Below are positions 9,500 through 17,742 of a stretch of 64,000 nt of DNA, piece by piece. The DNA is from Pseudazoarcus sp963975885 (GTDB lineage: Bacteria > Pseudomonadota > Gammaproteobacteria > Burkholderiales > Rhodocyclaceae), in the NCBI GenBank assembly GCA_963975885.1, contig CAXBIS010000003.1, forward strand, positions 154,076 to 218,075, written 5' to 3'. A program made the translations under genes and the position numbers. Under the pieces are notes generated by a model. That model made no database searches. It worked only from the letters and a program-made list of their open reading frames with translations, and was not told the DNA's origin. Each line of letters begins with the position of its first letter. Position 1 is the stretch's first letter.

Positions 9500-10876
9500 T
9501 CATTCAACCAGATCCCGTGCCTGCTCGATCGCTTCGTCGATGCGATCGACCGCGATCACCTGCATATCGCTCGGAGGCTGCTTGGGCGCATTGGCCTTGG
9601 GGATGATCGCCGTCGTGAATCCGAGCTTGGCCGCCTCGCGCAGACGTTCCTGTCCGCGTGGCGCGGGCCGGATCTCGCCGGACAGCCCGATCTCCCCGAA
9701 GGCCGCCAGCCGGCGCGGCAATGCGCGGCTGTTCAGCGACGAGACGATGGCAAGCACCACCGCAAGGTCGGCGGCCGGCTCGGCGATGCGCACGCCGCCG
9801 ACCGCGTTGACGAATACGTCCTGATCGAAGCACGCCACGCCCGCATGCCGATGCAGCACCGCCAACAGCATGGCCAGCCGGTTCTGTTCGAGTCCGACCG
9901 TCAGTCTTCGCGGATTCGGACTGTGCGCGGAATCGACCAGCGCCTGGATCTCGACGAGCAGCGGCCGCGTGCCCTCCTGCGTGACCAGTACGCAGCTTCC
10001 GGGCACCTGTCGTTCGTGCTGCGACAGGAAGATTGCCGACGGATTGCTGACTTCGCGCAGGCCGCGATCGGTCATCGCGAACACGCCAAGCTCGTTGACC
10101 GCGCCGAACCGGTTCTTGATCGCGCGCACCAGACGAAAGCTCGAATGCGTGTCGCCCTCGAAATACAGCACGGTATCGACGATGTGCTCGAGCACGCGCG
10201 GGCCGGCCAGCGAACCGTCCTTGGTCACGTGGCCGACAAGAATCATCGAACAGCCGCGCGTCTTGGCAAACCGCGTGAGTTGCGCCGCGCACTCGCGCAC
10301 CTGTGCAACCGATCCCGGTGCGGACTGCAGCGCATCCGAATACAAAGTCTGGATCGAGTCGATGACGGCAATGCGGGGACGTTCGCGCTCCAGGGTCGCG
10401 AGGATGGCTTCCAGCCGGATCTCGGGCAGCAGATCGAGCGACGTCGCCTCCAGTTGCAGCCGCCGCGCGCGCAAGGCCACCTGTTCGGCCGACTCTTCGC
10501 CACTGACGTAGATCGCCGCATTGTCGGCCGCGAGCGCACAAAGCGCCTGCAGCAGGAGCGTTGATTTTCCGATCCCCGGATCCCCGCCGATGAGCACCAC
10601 GCCACCGGCGACCAGGCCGCCACCGAGCACACGGTCGAACTCGGCGATTCCGGTCGGAATGCGCGGTTCTTCACGCGCCTCCAGGCTCGCCAGCGAAGTC
10701 AGCTCGGAAGATGCCCCGCCAGCCAGCGAGGCAAAGCGCCCTGCTCCGGGCCCGGATGCTTCGGCCGGCATTTCGGAGAGTGTGTTCCATGCCTTGCACT
10801 GCGGGCACTGGCCCTGCCATTGCGGCGTACGCGCACCGCAATCCGCGCAGACGAAGCTGCTGCGTGCGCGTGCCAT
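9500..10876 (-). CDS. radA: DNA repair protein RadA/Sms
   Basis: RecA-related, DnaB-like branch-migration helicase for recombination intermediates. The protein has 458 residues. Order: N-terminal zinc finger CADCGARTPQWQGQCPQCKAW, Walker A GGDPGIGKST, the RadA-specific KNRFG motif, and a C-terminal Lon-protease-like domain (PRRLTVGLEQNRLAMLLAVL). All key motifs are intact. Its ATG shares one base with the stop of the LysR gene, so the two are probably co-transcribed. Confidence 0.97.
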   Translation of the reverse strand: MARARSSFVCADCGARTPQWQGQCPQCKAWNTLSEMPAEASGPGAGRFASLAGGASSELTSLASLEAREEPRIPTGIAEFDRVLGGGLVAGGVVLIGGDPGIGKSTLLLQALCALAADNAAIYVSGEESAEQVALRARRLQLEATSLDLLPEIRLEAILATLERERPRIAVIDSIQTLYSDALQSAPGSVAQVRECAAQLTRFAKTRGCSMILVGHVTKDGSLAGPRVLEHIVDTVLYFEGDTHSSFRLVRAIKNRFGAVNELGVFAMTDRGLREVSNPSAIFLSQHERQVPGSCVLVTQEGTRPLLVEIQALVDSAHSPNPRRLTVGLEQNRLAMLLAVLHRHAGVACFDQDVFVNAVGGVRIAEPAADLAVVLAIVSSLNSRALPRRLAAFGEIGLSGEIRPAPRGQERLREAAKLGFTTAIIPKANAPKQPPSDMQVIAVDRIDEAIEQARDLVE

Positions 10877-11799
10877 CAGCGCAGATTCCGCGCGATTTCC
10901 TCGGAACGGCGCGCAAGGTTTTCGACAGCATGCTCGGCGAAGGTCTCGATCAGCCGCGAGCAGAACTTGTCCTTGGGCATGATCACTTCCAGCGAGTTAA
11001 ACAGCGGCGGCATCATGTGGATGGCGACCAGCGCGCCTTCGCGCAACTCGCGCTGAATGGCAGCACGTGAGGCGAACGCATACCCCATGCCGCGCACCAC
11101 AAGCTGCTTTACGCTTGCCAGACTGCCCAGTTCGGCCGAAACCTCGAGTTCGCCGACATTGACACCGGCGGACGAGAACCAGTCTTCGGTCAGGTCGCGC
11201 ACCGAATTGCCCTCGTCCCGATTGATCAACACGTGCGATACGAGATCCGATGGTTCCACACGCTCCAGCCCGGCCAAGGCATGTTGCGGAGTGCAGATGA
11301 GCATGATCTCGTCGCGGGCACCGGTCAGACGGCGAACATTGGGTTGATCCGCCGCGATCTCGATGAAGCCCAGATCCAGTTCGCGAGCGGCCACCCGCTC
11401 CTCGGTCAGCAGCGAATTGCCGACGACGACCCGCGGAATCACCTTCGGATATTTCTGCTTGAACTCGTCGATGATCTCCGGCAACCAGTAGCCCGCGATG
11501 GTCATGCTGGTGCCGATGTTGATCGGGCCGGCCAACTCGTCGGTGAGCTCGGCGACCCGGGACTCCATCTCGTCGGAAAGATCGAGAATGCGCTCGGCGA
11601 AGTTCTGGACGATCTGTCCGGCATGGGTCAGCGTCACCTTGCCATGCCCGCGGTCGAGCAGCCGGGTGCTGAAATGCTCTTCGAGCTGTTTGATCTGGAA
11701 CGTCACCGCCGGCTGCGTCATGAACAGATGCTCGGCGGCGCGCGTGAATGATCCGTATTTCGCCACGGCGGCGAATACCTGGAGACGTCGATCGGCCAC
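10876..11799 (-). CDS. LysR-family transcriptional regulator
   Basis: 307 residues from a proposed GTG start at 11799 (MADRRLQVF). The winged helix-turn-helix is GSFTRAAEHLFMTQPAVTFQ, followed by the linker helix and a substrate-binding domain (PINIGTSMTIAGYWLPEII). An ATG at 11841 is in frame, but the 14 extra residues are atypical and would place the inverted repeat at 11806-11826 inside the coding region. Starting at 11799 leaves that repeat just upstream as an operator. No strong ribosome site is seen for either start. The effector and targets are unknown. Confidence 0.88.
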   Translation of the reverse strand: MADRRLQVFAAVAKYGSFTRAAEHLFMTQPAVTFQIKQLEEHFSTRLLDRGHGKVTLTHAGQIVQNFAERILDLSDEMESRVAELTDELAGPINIGTSMTIAGYWLPEIIDEFKQKYPKVIPRVVVGNSLLTEERVAARELDLGFIEIAADQPNVRRLTGARDEIMLICTPQHALAGLERVEPSDLVSHVLINRDEGNSVRDLTEDWFSSAGVNVGELEVSAELGSLASVKQLVVRGMGYAFASRAAIQRELREGALVAIHMMPPLFNSLEVIMPKDKFCSRLIETFAEHAVENLARRSEEIARNLR

Positions 11800-11805
11800 T
11801 TCCAA

Positions 11806-11826
11806 CCCATAAGCTATGTTTATGGG
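11806..11826 (-). promoter_or_regulatory. Perfect inverted repeat, probable LysR-type operator
   Basis: CCCATAA and TTATGGG are separated by seven bases. Inside is the T-N11-A core expected of LysR-type regulators. It sits immediately upstream of the proposed GTG start of the LysR gene, a usual position for autoregulation. The arms are AT-rich compared with the surroundings. Confidence 0.6.
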
Positions 11827-11892
11827 TGGATCATACATCATGATGGTGGGTGTGCGAAACTTCCGTTCCGCGACGCGCCCATTGTGCGGGCT

Positions 11893-12660
11893 TCAGGACG
11901 TGCCGTCGAGCACGCGCCGGATGCGGCAAAGATCTTCCCAGGCTCGCGCCTTGTCCGCCTGGTTGCGCAGCAGATAGGCCGGATGATACGTGACCAGAAC
12001 CGCCGTGCCGGCATGATCAAGGATACGACCACGCGCCGCATTGATGCGCACCTCCGGCTGGTTGAGCAGCACCTGGGCGGCGGGCCGTCCCAGCGCGACC
12101 AGCAGACGCGGTTGCACGAGCGCGATCTGGCGGTCGAGATAGGGGCGACACGCGGTCATCTCGTCGGCCTGCGGCGTGCGGTTATGCGGCGGTCGGCACT
12201 TGACCGTGTTGGCGATGTAGACGCCCTGCTCGCGCGTCAGGCCGATCGCGGCGAGCATCGCGTCGAGCAGCTTTCCGGCCGCACCGACGAAAGGCAGCCC
12301 GCGTCGGTCCTCTTCCCCTCCGGGCCCCTCACCGACGAACATGACTTGCGCCTGCCGATCGCCCATGCCGGGCACGGCGCGCTGTCGTTGCTCACACAGT
12401 CGGCAGGCCGAACAGGCCGCGATCTCCGTTTCGAGGGCATCCCAGCCCAGTTGGGCGATCCGGTCGACACGCGCCTCGGACAGCGGCGCTGACGGACGTA
12501 CGACCGGGGGCGGCAGCGGATCGGCCGGAGTCGGCGGTACGACCGGCGCCGAGGGTTCCTCCGCAGTGCGTGGCGGCTCGATGGCCGCATCACGAGCGCG
12601 CACGCGCCAGACCGGCGTCAGACCCATCTCGCGCAGGATCGAATCGCGGCGCACGCTCAC
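11893..12660 (-). CDS. Type-4 (Fe-S) uracil-DNA glycosylase
   Basis: Removes uracil from DNA. 255 residues. The first cluster cysteines lie in CSACRLCEQRQ, motif 1 is GEGPGGEEDRRGLPFVG, the later cluster cysteine is in NTVKCRPPHNR, and the C-terminal active-site block is VLVTYHPAYLLRN. About 70 residues of proline-rich linker (PSAPVVPPTPADPLPPP) precede the catalytic domain. In several bacteria this region resembles a fused phage-polymerase-related N-terminus. The start is GTG overlapping the rimI stop as GTGA. Confidence 0.93.
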   Translation of the reverse strand: MSVRRDSILREMGLTPVWRVRARDAAIEPPRTAEEPSAPVVPPTPADPLPPPVVRPSAPLSEARVDRIAQLGWDALETEIAACSACRLCEQRQRAVPGMGDRQAQVMFVGEGPGGEEDRRGLPFVGAAGKLLDAMLAAIGLTREQGVYIANTVKCRPPHNRTPQADEMTACRPYLDRQIALVQPRLLVALGRPAAQVLLNQPEVRINAARGRILDHAGTAVLVTYHPAYLLRNQADKARAWEDLCRIRRVLDGTS

Positions 12661-13109
12661 AGGGCAATCCTCATCAGCAGGGCATCCTCGCGTCCTCCGC
12701 CCATGGCAGGATAGTAGCGCTTGCGGCGCCCGACCGGAACGAAGCCGAGCCGTCGGTACAGGGCCAGCGCATGAAGGTTCGATGGACGCACCTCGAGGAA
12801 CATCTGGCTCGCGCCCTGCCCTCGCGCAAGCTCGATCAGCCGGCGCAGCATGCGGGCGCCAATACCCCGATTCTGCAACCCTCGCACCACGCTGATGTTG
12901 AGCAGATGGGCTTCATCGAGAACACGGAACATGACAGCGTAGCCGGCCGGCTCACCGTCGATGCGCAATACGCGAGCGTCGTAGCCGGCATGCAGCGAAT
13001 CGGCGAAATTGCCACGCGTCCATGGAAAGTCGTGCAGCTCGGCCTCGCGCGCAGCGACCCAGTCCAGATCGGACTCGGTCATCAAATCGAGGCGCTCTTC
13101 TACGCTCAA
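12657..13109 (-). CDS. rimI: Ribosomal protein S18 alanine N-acetyltransferase RimI
   Basis: GNAT-fold acetyltransferase of 150 residues that acetylates the N-terminal alanine of S18. The acetyl-CoA loop is RGLQNRGIGARMLRRL and the C-terminal signature is LEVRPSNLHALALYRRLGF. It lies between tsaB and the uracil glycosylase gene with four-base overlaps on both sides. The tsaB-rimI pairing is a common proteobacterial arrangement and supports the call. Confidence 0.94.
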   Translation of the reverse strand: MSVEERLDLMTESDLDWVAAREAELHDFPWTRGNFADSLHAGYDARVLRIDGEPAGYAVMFRVLDEAHLLNISVVRGLQNRGIGARMLRRLIELARGQGASQMFLEVRPSNLHALALYRRLGFVPVGRRKRYYPAMGGGREDALLMRIAL

Positions 13110-13801
13110 GCCCGTCCTCCGCGCGCCAGGCGCTCGGCCGTGGTCATCGCGACCTTGTCACGCACATACAGGGGCACGGCCAGTTCCGGCGCGAGCATGC
13201 CCTCACGTGCGGCGATGCCTTCGGCCAGTCTCGCGACCGATTCGGCCTGAGGCACTGCCTGCGCGTCGACACCAGACACGCGCGCAGCCGGCAGCCGCTC
13301 GAGCAGGTCGGGCCAGGCCTTCAACGCCGAGCCGAGCAGCCACCAGCGCTCCTGCCCTTCGGGCAGTTCGAATGCATTTGGGGCGAGGCAGGCGGCGGCG
13401 TGCAGTGGCACCGGACAACCGGCTTCAAGGAAATAGGCAGCCGTATAGATTTCGCCCATGCGCGCATCGGTCAGCGCGATCACGTTGCCGTCCGGCGCAT
13501 CCGCCGCAAGTGCCGCAAGCGTCGGGACCGGGACCACACCGATACCGCCACCCATGGCCAGCCCTTGCGCCGCGCCGCAGGCCAGACGGAGACCGGTAAA
13601 GGCACCGGGTCCGGCCCCGAAGGCGACACAGTCGAGATCGGCGACCCGAAGACCGGCCTCGGCGAGCAGTGTCGCCACGGATGGCAATAGGCCTTCGGAG
13701 TGGTTTGCGTGGCCGCTTAGCACCCGTGCGATCGACGTCGTGCCGATACGCAGGGCGACCGAGGCCTGTTCGCAGGAGGTTTCAATCGCGAGAGTCTTCA
13801 T
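13106..13801 (-). CDS. tsaB: tRNA threonylcarbamoyladenosine synthesis protein TsaB
   Basis: Partner and activator of TsaD in making t6A37 in ANN-decoding tRNAs. 231 residues, starting MKTLAIETSCEQASVAL, the usual ASKHA-fold first strand. The motif FGAGPGAFTGLRLACG is the nucleotide-loop signature of the family. The ATG at 13801 is chosen over one four codons upstream because it gives the standard N-terminus. First gene of tsaB-rimI-glycosylase. Confidence 0.95.
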   Translation of the reverse strand: MKTLAIETSCEQASVALRIGTTSIARVLSGHANHSEGLLPSVATLLAEAGLRVADLDCVAFGAGPGAFTGLRLACGAAQGLAMGGGIGVVPVPTLAALAADAPDGNVIALTDARMGEIYTAAYFLEAGCPVPLHAAACLAPNAFELPEGQERWWLLGSALKAWPDLLERLPAARVSGVDAQAVPQAESVARLAEGIAAREGMLAPELAVPLYVRDKVAMTTAERLARGGRA

Positions 13802-13849
13802 GGCGGATCGCATTCTATCCGCTGTGAAGCCCTCCCGAGCGTCTGGCGA

Positions 13850-14311
13850 TCAGCGCGTGGGCAGGTCGCCGCTGTTGGCGCCCAGCATCGCGTCGCGAAG
13901 TTCGCGCTTGAGTGCGCGGCGCTCCTCGCGCGTGAGATTCTTGCGCTGTTCGATCGCCGCCGCTTCGCTGCTGTCGGCCAGGGCGCGTTTGAGGCTACGA
14001 TGATGCGTGCCGCCTTCCACTTCGTCAAAATCGGAATCCTTCGCCGATGAGCTCCCACTGTCCGCCAGATGGCGAGATTCTCGATCGAGACGGCGCTGTT
14101 CGCGCCGTGCGTCGCGCTCCAGTCTGGCTTTCAGATAGGCTTCGCGCTTAGCTTCACCGATGACCTGCGTCGACTGGATGTCTGTCGTCGCGCTCTGGCC
14201 GTTGGACGCCAACACCGGAACGCACATCGCGACACACAGCGCACCCACGACCACGCGCAGGCTGCCCGACGATGAATATTGACCCCGTAAGGTCCGGCTG
14301 ACATTGTTCAT
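13850..14311 (-). CDS. Hypothetical exported, highly charged protein
   Basis: 153 residues. A hydrophobic segment VVVGALCVAMCVPVLAS near residue 20 looks like a signal peptide. The mature part is almost all charged and probably helical, with two Arg/Glu-rich stretches (YLKARLERDARREQRRLD and NLTREERRALKRELRDAML) that could form coiled coil. No domain recognised. It is divergent from ompR across a 213-base gap, so OmpR control is possible but unproven. Confidence 0.6.
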   Translation of the reverse strand: MNNVSRTLRGQYSSSGSLRVVVGALCVAMCVPVLASNGQSATTDIQSTQVIGEAKREAYLKARLERDARREQRRLDRESRHLADSGSSSAKDSDFDEVEGGTHHRSLKRALADSSEAAAIEQRKNLTREERRALKRELRDAMLGANSGDLPTR

Positions 14312-14524
14312 GCTTTGGAGAATCCTCTGACGGCGTTGCTGCCGGATACCAACATACCCCGAATGCCGTCCCTGCGCATTGTCGGACTGTTCTTCAGGAT
14401 GCCCGCTTTGTAAGCAGCTGTTGCATCATCGCCACCGTCTTACGAAGCCTTACCGCCGGCACGCCCGCGGCCATGCAGCTGCGGCTAACATGACATCCAT
14501 CCCAACCACGCGGAACTGACCCTC

Positions 14525-15292
14525 ATGACCGGCAAGACTCGATACAAGGTGCTGCTCGTCGACGACGATGCCCGCCTGCGCGAACTGCTCTCGCGCTATC
14601 TGCAAGAGCAGGGCTTCTCCATCAAGGCCGTCGCGGACGCTGCGACCATGGACCGCTCGCTGCATCGCGAACACTTCGATCTCATCGTGCTCGACCTGAT
14701 GCTGCCCGGTGAAGACGGCCTGACCATCTGCCGACGCCTGCGCGCAGCGGAGAACAACGTGCCGATCGTGATGCTCACCGCCAAGGGCGACGAGGTCGAT
14801 CGCATCGTCGGCCTCGAGATGGGTGCGGACGACTACCTTCCCAAGCCGTTCAATCCGCGCGAACTGGTCGCGCGCATCCACGCCATCATGCGTCGGCAGC
14901 CGGCGACCCTGCCCGGCGCACCAACCCTCGAAGAGGAAGTGGTGCGCTTTGGCCGCGTCGTCGTCAACCTGGGCACGCGGGCGCTTGCACGCGACGGTGA
15001 AGACATCGCCTTGACCACCGGCGAGTTCTCGCTGCTCAAGGTGTTGCTGCAACATCCACGTCAGCCGTTGTCGCGCGACAAGCTCATGGAACTGGCCCGC
15101 GGGCGTGAGTACGGCGTGTTCGATCGCGCCATCGACGTGCAGATCAGCCGTCTGCGCAAGCTCGTCGAGGACGATCCGTCCAAGCCGCGCTATCTGCAGA
15201 CGGTTTGGGGGTTCGGCTACGTGTTCGTGCCGGACGAGGCTAGAAACGACGGTACGGAAGCGGCGGATACGGCGGGAAGTGACGAAACCTGA
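14525..15292 (+). CDS. ompR: OmpR-family response regulator
   Basis: Cytoplasmic response regulator of 255 residues. The receiver domain starts YKVLLVDDDARLRELLSR; the phospho-acceptor Asp is in DLIVLDLMLPGEDGL and the conserved Lys in MLTAKGDEVD. The winged-helix DNA-binding domain ends RYLQTVWGFGYVFVPD. The pairing with the kinase next door and the overall likeness to OmpR support the name; the targets are not shown. The sensor gene starts inside its last codons. Confidence 0.93.
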   Translation: MTGKTRYKVLLVDDDARLRELLSRYLQEQGFSIKAVADAATMDRSLHREHFDLIVLDLMLPGEDGLTICRRLRAAENNVPIVMLTAKGDEVDRIVGLEMGADDYLPKPFNPRELVARIHAIMRRQPATLPGAPTLEEEVVRFGRVVVNLGTRALARDGEDIALTTGEFSLLKVLLQHPRQPLSRDKLMELARGREYGVFDRAIDVQISRLRKLVEDDPSKPRYLQTVWGFGYVFVPDEARNDGTEAADTAGSDET

Positions 15293-16685
15293 GAACACTG
15301 CCGCGGGATCGCGGGGCAACGCAGGGGCGCGCTGGCTGCCGCGCTCCCTGCTGTGGCAGACCTTTCTGCTCATCGCGCTGGTGCTGATCCTTTCGCTGAC
15401 GGTTTGGTCGGCGATCTTCCGCCATTTCCATGAGCCGAGTCGCGCGCGCGACCTCGCGCAAATGGCTGCCAGTGTGGTCAACCTGACGCGCACCGCGCTG
15501 ATCAACGCGGAGACTTCGCGACGCACCGACCTGCTGATCGATCTGGCCGCACTCGAGGGCATCCGCATCTATCCGTCGGAACCCACGGACGAGATTCGCC
15601 CGCTGCCCGAGACGCGTCCGATGCAGTTGCTCACCCGCGAAATCAAGAGCCAGCTTGGCGAACACACGCGGCTGGCCTCGCGCTGGAAGACCCTCGACGG
15701 TTTCTGGATCAGCTTCCGTCTCGACCCGGAAGACCCCGACGACTTCTGGGTGCGCCTGCCTGCCGAGCGCCTGCAATCCTCGGGCACGGCAGACTGGCTG
15801 GGTTGGGTCTTCGCGGCCTTTTCGGTTTCGCTGCTCGGCGCCTTCCTGATCGTCTCGCGCATCTCGACACCGCTGCGCAATCTCGCGGATGCGGCCAAGA
15901 TGGTCGGGCGCGGACGCACACCGCCTCCATTGCCCGAGAACGGTCCGCAGGAATTTTCCATCGTGTCGCGCGCATTCAACCAGATGGCGGGCGACCTGGC
16001 GCGCAACGAAGCGGAGCGCGCCGTCATTCTCGCCGGCGTCTCGCACGATCTGCGCACGCCGCTCGCCCGCCTGCGCCTGGGCATCGAGATGAGCGGCTCG
16101 CCCGAAGAGGACATCGTGCCGATGAACGCCGACATCGAGGAGATGGACCGCATCATCGGTCAGTTCCTCGACTTCGGGCGTGGCGAGCCGCACACGCCGA
16201 CCGAGCCCATCGACCTCGCTGCGCTGGTCACGGATGTGGCCGAACCCTATCGTCTGCGCGGCGTCGACCTGAGCATCGACACACCCATCCGATTGACGGT
16301 TTCCGCCCGCGCCCTGCCTGTGCGGCGCGCGGTGGCCAACCTGATCGACAATGCGATCCGCTACGCGCCCGACCGCCCGATCGAGGTCCGTGTGCACAAC
16401 GATCGTGCCGAGGCCCACATTGAGGTCCTCGATCGCGGACCGGGCATCCCGCCCGATCAGATCGATCGCTTGCGCCAGCCTTTCACGCGGCTCGAGGCAG
16501 CGCGCTCGGACACCAAGGGCGCAGGGCTTGGTCTGGCGATCATCGATCGCGTGATGCGCAGCCACGACGGCCGTCTCGACCTGCTCGAGCGCGATGGCGG
16601 TGGCCTGCGTGCAGTGCTGTCATTGCCCTTGCGCAAGCCGCGAGCGAGAATGCGCGCCGTCGCACACGCACCGAACAAGCAATGA
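15279..16685 (+). CDS. envZ: EnvZ-like sensor histidine kinase
   Basis: 468 residues from GTG at 15279, overlapping ompR by 14 bases. First membrane helix LLIALVLILSLTVWSAIF, a periplasmic loop of about 120 residues, and a second helix WVFAAFSVSLLGAFLIVS. A HAMP domain follows, then the H-box GVSHDLRTPLARLRLGIEM with the phospho-accepting His. The ATPase motifs are NLIDNAIRYA (N), DRGPGIP (G1) and GAGLGLAI (G2). The frame remains open upstream inside ompR, but membrane topology fits the GTG start. It overlaps the globin gene by four bases. Confidence 0.93.
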   Translation: MTKPENTAAGSRGNAGARWLPRSLLWQTFLLIALVLILSLTVWSAIFRHFHEPSRARDLAQMAASVVNLTRTALINAETSRRTDLLIDLAALEGIRIYPSEPTDEIRPLPETRPMQLLTREIKSQLGEHTRLASRWKTLDGFWISFRLDPEDPDDFWVRLPAERLQSSGTADWLGWVFAAFSVSLLGAFLIVSRISTPLRNLADAAKMVGRGRTPPPLPENGPQEFSIVSRAFNQMAGDLARNEAERAVILAGVSHDLRTPLARLRLGIEMSGSPEEDIVPMNADIEEMDRIIGQFLDFGRGEPHTPTEPIDLAALVTDVAEPYRLRGVDLSIDTPIRLTVSARALPVRRAVANLIDNAIRYAPDRPIEVRVHNDRAEAHIEVLDRGPGIPPDQIDRLRQPFTRLEAARSDTKGAGLGLAIIDRVMRSHDGRLDLLERDGGGLRAVLSLPLRKPRARMRAVAHAPNKQ

Positions 16686-17077
16686 CCCCTTACGACCAAC
16701 TCGGTGGCGAGGCCGCACTGCGCGCCCTCGTCACGCGCTTCTACCGTTTCATGGATACCCTGCCCGACGCAGCTGCAATCCGCGCCATGCATCCGGCCGA
16801 TCTCGCGACTTCCGAGGAAAAGCTGTTCATGTTCCTGTCCGGATGGCTAGGCGGGCCGAGCCTGTACATCGAACGCTACGGCCATCCCTTTCTGCGCAAA
16901 CGACATCTGCCCTTCGCCATCGCCACGCCCGAAGCAGACGCCTGGATGCTTTGCATGCGCCGCGCACTGGCGGACACCGTCGCCGATGCACCTCTGCGTG
17001 ACGCCCTCGAACAGGCTTTCGCCGGCATGGCGGCCCACATGCGCAACCGCCCCGACCCGGCCGGCTCGCCAGTCTGA
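16682..17077 (+). CDS. Group II truncated haemoglobin (trHbO)
   Basis: 131-residue haem protein of the 2-on-2 globin fold, binding oxygen or nitric oxide. The start MTPYDQLGGEAALRALV is typical. The proximal His lies in FLRKRHLPFAI and the group II Trp at G8 in DAWMLCM. The ATG overlaps the sensor kinase stop as ATGA, so it is probably translated as the third gene of the ompR-envZ operon. That is an uncommon partner for this pair. Confidence 0.93.
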   Translation: MTPYDQLGGEAALRALVTRFYRFMDTLPDAAAIRAMHPADLATSEEKLFMFLSGWLGGPSLYIERYGHPFLRKRHLPFAIATPEADAWMLCMRRALADTVADAPLRDALEQAFAGMAAHMRNRPDPAGSPV

Positions 17078-17083
17078 ATCCGC

Positions 17084-17089
17084 TATACT
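17084..17089 (+). promoter_or_regulatory. Candidate -10 box for yciI-bolA-ppiC
   Basis: TATACT within the 75-base gap after the globin stop, at a sensible distance from the yciI start. No good -35 is seen. It suggests that yciI-bolA-ppiC has its own promoter rather than relying on ompR-envZ read-through. Confidence 0.4.
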
Positions 17090-17152
17090 GATGCGCTTTT
17101 CGAACGCGCCGATGGTGGCGCGCGAAACAGCACAACCGGAGGACCACAGCGC

Positions 17153-17452
17153 ATGCTCTACGTACTGATCGGCGAAGACGCCCCGAAAAGTCTCGACGCC
17201 CGGCTGGCCGCCCGCCCCGCCCATCTGGCACGCCTCGAAGCGCTGCGTGACGAGGGCCGGCTGTTCGTCGCCGGGCCAATGCCGGCCATCGACTCTCCCG
17301 ATCCGGGCCCGGCCGGCTTCGCCGGCAGCCTGGTGATCGCCGAATTCGATTCCCTGCAAAGCGCTGAAGCCTGGCTCGCTTCTGATCCCTACGTCGAGGC
17401 CGGCGTGTTCGCGCACACCCGCGTTCACCCGTACAAGAAGGTCCTGCCTTGA
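17153..17452 (+). CDS. YciI-family protein
   Basis: 99-residue dimeric ferredoxin-like alpha+beta protein. It starts MLYVLIGEDAPKSLDARL and has the conserved His in RPAHLARLEAL and the block LFVAGPMPAIDSPDPGPAG. An upstream GGAGG (in aaccggaggaccacagcgc) gives a good ribosome site. Family members are of mostly unknown function, with a dehydrochlorinase-like His-Asp pair in some. It is translationally coupled to bolA (shared TTGA). Confidence 0.9.
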   Translation: MLYVLIGEDAPKSLDARLAARPAHLARLEALRDEGRLFVAGPMPAIDSPDPGPAGFAGSLVIAEFDSLQSAEAWLASDPYVEAGVFAHTRVHPYKKVLP

Positions 17453-17742
17453 ATCGCGTCGAGCAGATCCGCGAACGTCTGGCCGAGCTCAACCCTGTCT
17501 CGGTCGACATCCGCGACGACAGCGCCCTGCACGCAGGGCATGAGGGCGCCAAGAGCGGCGGCGGCCATTATCATCTCGTCATCGTTTCGGATTGTTTCCG
17601 CGGCCATGGCACGCTTGCCCGCCATCGTATGATTTACGCCGCGCTCGGCGACATGATGCGCGGCCCCATTCATGCGCTCGCGATCCGGGCGCTCACGGCC
17701 GACGAGGCCGATTCACCATCCAGCCAAAAGGAATCCCGATGA
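17449..17742 (+). CDS. BolA-family protein
   Basis: 97 residues. Conserved block HAGHEGAKSGGGHYHLVIVS, then FRGHGTLARHRMIYAAL with the family FxG-hxRHR pattern. BolA proteins bind [2Fe-2S] clusters with monothiol glutaredoxins and influence cell shape and stress responses. The start codon is TTG, overlapping the yciI stop as TTGA. No ATG or GTG gives a full domain, so TTG is the likely true start. Confidence 0.92.
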   Translation: MNRVEQIRERLAELNPVSVDIRDDSALHAGHEGAKSGGGHYHLVIVSDCFRGHGTLARHRMIYAALGDMMRGPIHALAIRALTADEADSPSSQKESR

